Assembly: GCA_964389805.1 (NCBI GenBank)
Contig: CAYMFU010000319.1
Coordinates: 1 to 11,451 of the forward strand
Origin: JAGTVG01 sp964389805
GTDB lineage: Bacteria > Bacteroidota > Bacteroidia > Cytophagales > Cyclobacteriaceae
Direction of reading: 5' to 3'
DNA: 11,451 nucleotides
Under the pieces are notes generated by a model. It was not told where the DNA came from. It searched no databases and saw only the letters and a program-made list of their open reading frames with translations. The position numbers and the translations under genes are program-made. This document shows positions 7,171-11,451 of this stretch, one piece after another (position 1 is the stretch's first letter; every line of letters starts with the position of its first letter).

Positions 7171-10100
7171 ATGAAGAAATTTTTATTTCTGTTTATTGGT
7201 ATTTTACTCTTGTCTAATGAGGCTTTCACTCAATCTTACAGAATTTTTGGGAAAGTCGTAGATGATTCAACCAAAAGCTCTATACCTTTTGCCAGTGTCG
7301 CCATCTCAGGATTGAACCTGGGTACTTCAACAAATATTGATGGTGAATTCCAGATTAAAGTTGATTCCTTACCTGTAGGTTTGATTTTCTCGCATGTGAG
7401 CTATGACAAAAAAGAGATCCTGGTACAAGCCCCGGATTATATTACCATTTCACTTACCCCCAGGCGGGTAATCCTTGAAGAACTGGTGATTAGTGAACGG
7501 GATAGAACTGATTTTCCATACAGGCTTTTAATACAGGCATATAACAAGGCTGTAAATAAATCAAGGGACTGGAAATATGGTTTGGCCTATTACAGGCAGA
7601 CCTCAAGTAATGCGGAAGATTATTCTGAATTATATGAAATATTTTATGATACCCGTTTTTCCAGCCAGGGAATCCTGGAATGGGATATCCAGGAAGGTCG
7701 TTATGCCATGAAGACGGAGATGGCTGCGGCTGATTATGTCTACAACAAGAACTTTACACTGCTTTCCCGACTGGTCACGATGTATCAGCCTGATACCGAT
7801 AAATTCATCATGCCGGTCAATGAGAATGTACGTGAATTATACAATTTATATATCAGTGAACTCCTTGATGTTGAGGGAAAAAATGTGGCGGTGGTAAATT
7901 TTGCACCTAAAGAAGACATTTATACCCCGGCTATGTCCGGTAGATTATTTATAGATATTGAGAGCTATGATATACTAAAGCTTGAAGGGCAGATCAGGAA
8001 TGATAATCTGGATATCATCTCTCTTACAAATCCAAAAGGATCATGGAAGGATTATGTTCTGAATATTGATGTGGCATATAAATTTTTAGATGATGAAATT
8101 ATACTGGACTATATTTCAATGAACCAGTCATTTGATTATTATGTTGAAGAGAGGTCTATTCGTTCAGTAAAAACAAATTCATTTTTAACATATTACGAGC
8201 ATTACAAGCCCGAAAAATTCAAGCGGTTGGGCGGAAGGTTAATGAGATTACGAAAAAGCGATCGTGAGCTCCTTAACAGGATAGGGTATAATAAAAGATT
8301 CTGGGAAGAGAATCCGATTGTAATGAGAACACCCGTTGAGGATGAGATCATTTCTTCATTCGAGGCGGCAAATGCCTTTGGCACGATCTATTTAAATGAC
8401 AGGGAGCAAATTCAGTTGGAAAAGGATAAATTGGCAAAGGATCCATTTGTCCAGCAGATAATGATAGACTTAAGCCAGGCTAAAATTGCCAAATTTGGGG
8501 AAAAGGTGTATTTACATATGGACAAACCCTATTATGCCAACGGAGGAACGATATGGTTTAATGCTTATCTTGTAAATATTGGATCACTGATAAGGACAGA
8601 TCAGAGTGGTGTTTTGTATCTTGACCTTATATCTCCTGATGGAGATATTTTGGAACATAAAAGGCTCCAGGTAAACAGTGGTATTTGTGAAGGAAACATT
8701 GACCTGCCAAATGACCTGAATAGTGGACATTACAGGATCCGGGCCTATACAAACTGGATGAAGAACTATGATAGTGACTTATTCTACGATCATAAAATTG
8801 AAATATATAACGTGAACGACGATCACTATGGGGATTATTCAAAAACCCGGAAAAATACAGAATTCGATGTACAGTTTTTCCCGGAAGGGGGACACCTTGT
8901 GCATAATATTACCAGCCAGGTGGCCTTCAAAACCATTGACCAAAATGGTACAGGCATAGGAATCGAAGGAAAGATCCTTAATGCAGATGGAAAAATGGTT
9001 TCCGAATTTAAAACACGCCATGATGGCATGGGAAGTTTTTTCATGAATCCTCAAATAAACCAGGGATATAAGGCAATAGTGAAATATGGACGGGTAGAAA
9101 AAGAATTTGAATTCCCGGAAGTCCAGGCTGTCGGATATGTCATCACAGTAAATAACCTTAAGGACAGGAATATACAAGTGATGATAAAAAATTCATCGGG
9201 ATTGGAAAACCTTGATTTATATCTCATTGCTCAGGCAAGGGGTATTGTTTTTCATAGGGAGAAGGCTGCATTAAATCGTGGTGCGGCTTTAATTTCAATT
9301 CCAAAAGCTAAATTTCCAGATGGGGTTGCCCAACTAACCCTCTTTGACATGCAGAAAACACCTGTTTGTGAAAGACTTGTATTTATCAACCACGGGCAAA
9401 GTATAGTAGCAAATGTCGAAACAGACAATGAGGTGATCAATTCGCGTGATAAGATCTCATTAAAACTTCAGGTAAATGACCAATATGGTAAAGCGGTCCG
9501 GAATACCAGTTTCTCCCTGGCCATTACAGATGCAGCACATTTGATAAAGGAGGATACCCGGGAGACTATACAAAGTAATTTACTTTTAACTTCTGAGTTG
9601 AAAGGTCATATCGCTGATCCGGGATACTATTTTATTGAAGACGACCGGGAAACTAGAATTGCTTTAGATCTCCTCATGCTAACACATGGGTGGCGCAGGT
9701 TCACCTGGGAACAGATTCAAAAAGGAGAAATTACCGAAGTGTCCTTTGTACATGAAAGTGGGATCAACCTGAGTGGGATTGCTTTCAATAAAATGAAAAA
9801 ACCGGTTCCTAATACATTTTTAAGATTTGTCCCTTTTAATAATGAGTTTTTTGGCCTTTGGGAAACCACAACCGGCCAAAATGGAAAGTTTGAATTGAAT
9901 GGCATGATCATATCTGATTCGATCAGGGTAATTGTGAAATCAGTGAATGACCGAGGTAGAGATGAATACGCCCTGCTCATCCTGGATGCATATGATCAGA
10001 TTCCGCCGGAAACAAAATCGATTTCACAACAAACTCAGCTCTTCGTGGATGATGGCATTTTGGACTATCTGGATTTTCATGATACACGACAAAAGATCTA

Positions 10101-10869
10101 TGCCATGAACGATGTAGATGATAGAATTATACTGAAAGAAGTAATCGTCGAGGATACTAAAATAAAGCCAAACCGTATTCACGGGGAGCCGGACAATGTC
10201 CTAATCCTGGATGAAGCAATGTGGAATTCCGACAATATTTTCCAGGTCCTTCAGGGCCGGATCCCGGGAGTTATGGTTACAGGTACAGGCATGAATTCGT
10301 CTGTAAGGATCAGGGGTATCAGCACTTTTTCCGGAAGTAATGAACCACTTTTTCTCGTCGATGGAATTCCTTTAAGTGCCCCCGCAGCTTCATTCGCAAA
10401 TGATTCTACTTTGGTTAACAATTCAGGTTCATTTACTAATGCATCATTAATGTCAATAGTACCGCGGGAGGTTGACCGGATTGAAGTGATTAAAAACGCA
10501 GGTGCAGCAATGTATGGGTCTCGAGGCGGAAACGGAGTAATTGCCATATATACCAGAAGAGGTCCCAGAGGTCCCGATATTAACGATATGGGTATAGCTG
10601 AAGATATATTGTATCTTCCTGGATTTCACCTAGTTAAGGAATTTTATTCTCCCAAATATGATAATCCTGATGAAGATCACTCGAAACCCGATATAAGAAC
10701 TACCCTGTACTGGGATCCTTCTGTAAAAACTAATAATCTAGGCACTGCAGAAATCGAATTTTTTAATTCTGATCAAGGAAAGAGATTACAGATAGATCTG
10801 CAAGGTATTACAGACTATGGTGATCCGGTAAACATGTCGACTTTTATTGGTGAGGAAGTGATAAAATAG
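7171..10869 (+). CDS. Secreted CarboxypepD_reg / MG2-like / TonB-plug protein without beta-barrel
   Basis: This 1232-residue exported protein starts at the ATG at 7171 with a signal peptide (hydrophobic 4-14, likely cut near AFTQ, 18-21). A CarboxypepD_reg-like domain covers about 23-110 (GKVVDDSTKSSIPFASV), followed by a region of unknown fold to about 430. A macroglobulin MG2-like domain begins at KVYLHMDKPYYANGGTIWF (445-463). A further MG-like domain lies at about 748-795, then LMLTHGWRRFTW (835-846), and a CNA_B-like domain at about 863-925. A TonB-receptor plug domain with GRIPGVMV, VRIRGIS, PLFLVDG and IEVIKNAGAAMYGSRGGNG spans about 1000-1131. The remaining 100 residues include TLYWDPSVKTNNLGTAEIEFF, an MG-like strand pattern rather than a 22-strand barrel. 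It therefore cannot be a TonB-dependent transporter itself. Related Bacteroidota proteins are annotated only as plug-domain proteins, and the function is unknown. It is divergent from kdgF and closed by the hairpin at 10861-10902. Confidence 0.9.
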   Translation: MKKFLFLFIGILLLSNEAFTQSYRIFGKVVDDSTKSSIPFASVAISGLNLGTSTNIDGEFQIKVDSLPVGLIFSHVSYDKKEILVQAPDYITISLTPRRVILEELVISERDRTDFPYRLLIQAYNKAVNKSRDWKYGLAYYRQTSSNAEDYSELYEIFYDTRFSSQGILEWDIQEGRYAMKTEMAAADYVYNKNFTLLSRLVTMYQPDTDKFIMPVNENVRELYNLYISELLDVEGKNVAVVNFAPKEDIYTPAMSGRLFIDIESYDILKLEGQIRNDNLDIISLTNPKGSWKDYVLNIDVAYKFLDDEIILDYISMNQSFDYYVEERSIRSVKTNSFLTYYEHYKPEKFKRLGGRLMRLRKSDRELLNRIGYNKRFWEENPIVMRTPVEDEIISSFEAANAFGTIYLNDREQIQLEKDKLAKDPFVQQIMIDLSQAKIAKFGEKVYLHMDKPYYANGGTIWFNAYLVNIGSLIRTDQSGVLYLDLISPDGDILEHKRLQVNSGICEGNIDLPNDLNSGHYRIRAYTNWMKNYDSDLFYDHKIEIYNVNDDHYGDYSKTRKNTEFDVQFFPEGGHLVHNITSQVAFKTIDQNGTGIGIEGKILNADGKMVSEFKTRHDGMGSFFMNPQINQGYKAIVKYGRVEKEFEFPEVQAVGYVITVNNLKDRNIQVMIKNSSGLENLDLYLIAQARGIVFHREKAALNRGAALISIPKAKFPDGVAQLTLFDMQKTPVCERLVFINHGQSIVANVETDNEVINSRDKISLKLQVNDQYGKAVRNTSFSLAITDAAHLIKEDTRETIQSNLLLTSELKGHIADPGYYFIEDDRETRIALDLLMLTHGWRRFTWEQIQKGEITEVSFVHESGINLSGIAFNKMKKPVPNTFLRFVPFNNEFFGLWETTTGQNGKFELNGMIISDSIRVIVKSVNDRGRDEYALLILDAYDQIPPETKSISQQTQLFVDDGILDYLDFHDTRQKIYAMNDVDDRIILKEVIVEDTKIKPNRIHGEPDNVLILDEAMWNSDNIFQVLQGRIPGVMVTGTGMNSSVRIRGISTFSGSNEPLFLVDGIPLSAPAASFANDSTLVNNSGSFTNASLMSIVPREVDRIEVIKNAGAAMYGSRGGNGVIAIYTRRGPRGPDINDMGIAEDILYLPGFHLVKEFYSPKYDNPDEDHSKPDIRTTLYWDPSVKTNNLGTAEIEFFNSDQGKRLQIDLQGITDYGDPVNMSTFIGEEVIK

Positions 10870-10902
10870 GTTGTTTATTATGTAAAAAACAACCTATTTT
10901 AT
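10861..10902. terminator. Bidirectional hairpin terminator overlapping a stop codon
   Basis: A perfect 16-bp inverted repeat (10861-10876 with 10887-10902) encloses a 10-base loop. The left arm contains the last two sense codons and the TAG stop (10867-10869) of the plug/MG2 gene. The right arm ends 10 bases before the stop of the convergent beta-barrel gene. Both 3' arms end in CTATTTTAT, so the T-rich part is built into the stem and both directions look alike. This placement and symmetry fit one intrinsic terminator serving both convergent genes. Confidence 0.8.
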
Positions 10903-10912
10903 TCTGGTGTAT

Positions 10913-11451
10913 TTAGTACCAAAGGAAACCAACATTGAAAGAAAACCATGAATAGTTTTCTACATCTGCATTTCCGTTCATGCCGTAATTATATTTTACA
11001 TTGACATAGAAATTTGAATACAGGTTTATAGGGAATAATACCCCTACTTCAGGAGCGATCCCAAAATTCCAGGTGCTGTAGGTAGAGCTGAACAATCCCA
11101 TCTGTGTTCTTTGTTCGACCCAATAGGTTCCTATACCTGCTCCAATAAATGGTTGTGTATCCCCATCTGATCCAAAGAAATAATCGAAAGTAAATAAAGC
11201 AGGCCATATATTCATCCAGTTAAATTGGGTACCGGTGCGGGTTATGGTACCTTCCATAAAGGATCCTGCTTCAGAACTATAAAATGTATTCCATCCGGAT
11301 TGCCATCCAAGGGTAACCTGGTCACTTAAGAAATACTTACCTTCTATGGCCAATCCGCGCCACTGATATTTACTAATTAAATTGCTGGTTTCACCAACCG
11401 GTAAAGCCATACTGTACGAAAGTCCGTACATACTCTGACTGTATGAATTAT
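10913..11451 (-). CDS. Outer-membrane beta-barrel protein, C-terminal part
   Basis: The minus-strand frame ends with TAA at 10913-10915 and stays open to the right edge of the window, giving 178 visible residues. The ATG at 11431 is internal to the open frame, with NSYSQS before it continuing the same strand pattern, so the true start is outside the window. The visible part alternates short amphipathic beta-strands with turns, for example SYSMALPVG, LAIEGKYFL, VTLGWQSGWN, TQPFIGAGIGTYW, WNFGIAPEVGVLFP and NFYVNVKYNYG. It ends in the aromatic strand WFSFNVGFLWY, the usual C-terminal signal for barrel assembly. It resembles the small OmpW/Omp_b-brl-type eight-stranded barrels of Bacteroidota, which have structural or porin-like roles that usually remain unassigned. 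The ligand and the N-terminal signal peptide cannot be seen. Confidence 0.75.
   Translation of the reverse strand, partial: NSYSQSMYGLSYSMALPVGETSNLISKYQWRGLAIEGKYFLSDQVTLGWQSGWNTFYSSEAGSFMEGTITRTGTQFNWMNIWPALFTFDYFFGSDGDTQPFIGAGIGTYWVEQRTQMGLFSSTYSTWNFGIAPEVGVLFPINLYSNFYVNVKYNYGMNGNADVENYSWFSFNVGFLWY

Noticed and set aside
11429..11431. ATG as the start of the beta-barrel gene
   Set aside because: The frame remains open to the window edge and there is no signal peptide after this ATG, which an outer-membrane protein needs, so the gene is treated as truncated by the window.

Overview
The window looks like chromosomal DNA of a member of the Bacteroidota, probably a free-living polysaccharide degrader. 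The evidence is the FtsX/MacB-type permease with the phylum's usual N-terminus, the CarboxypepD_reg/MG2/TonB-plug secreted protein, the lipoprotein sulfatase, the GH172 (former DUF2961) protein, the AT-rich spacers and the lack of clear Shine-Dalgarno sequences. Genus cannot be read from the sequence. No tRNA, rRNA, insertion sequence, CRISPR array or phage gene was seen.

Layout. Positions 1-252 (+) hold the 3' end of an SRPBCC/START-like gene. It converges on an 802-residue ABC-type permease gene at 316-2724 (-). A run of minus-strand genes follows, transcribed from about 7020 leftward: a KdgF-like cupin (6676-7017), an SDR oxidoreductase (5891-6652), a GH172-family secreted protein (4535-5677) and a formylglycine sulfatase lipoprotein (2918-4432). 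A 9-bp hairpin lies after the sulfatase and before the permease. Divergent from the cupin is a 1232-residue secreted protein (7171-10869, +) that combines a CarboxypepD_reg domain, macroglobulin-like domains and a TonB plug, with no beta-barrel. It converges on the 3' part of an outer-membrane beta-barrel gene (10913-11451, -), with a perfect 16-bp bidirectional hairpin between them. No gene-free stretch exceeds 300 bases. The longest are 5678-5890 and 2725-2917, and apart from the 2836-2856 hairpin I see nothing definite in either.

How the genes may work together. The cupin, SDR, GH172 protein and sulfatase look like one carbohydrate-degradation module. The sulfatase would remove sulfate esters and the GH172 enzyme would cleave a furanosidic or related linkage outside the cytoplasm. 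KdgF would then linearise the 4,5-unsaturated uronate left by a polysaccharide lyase, and the SDR would reduce or oxidise the resulting keto-uronate in the cytoplasm. No lyase, SusC/SusD pair, KdgK or KdgA is in the window, so this would be a fragment or satellite of a utilisation locus. The substrate, a sulfated uronate-containing glycan, is an inference. The permease, the plug/MG2 protein and the beta-barrel gene have no evident link to this pathway.
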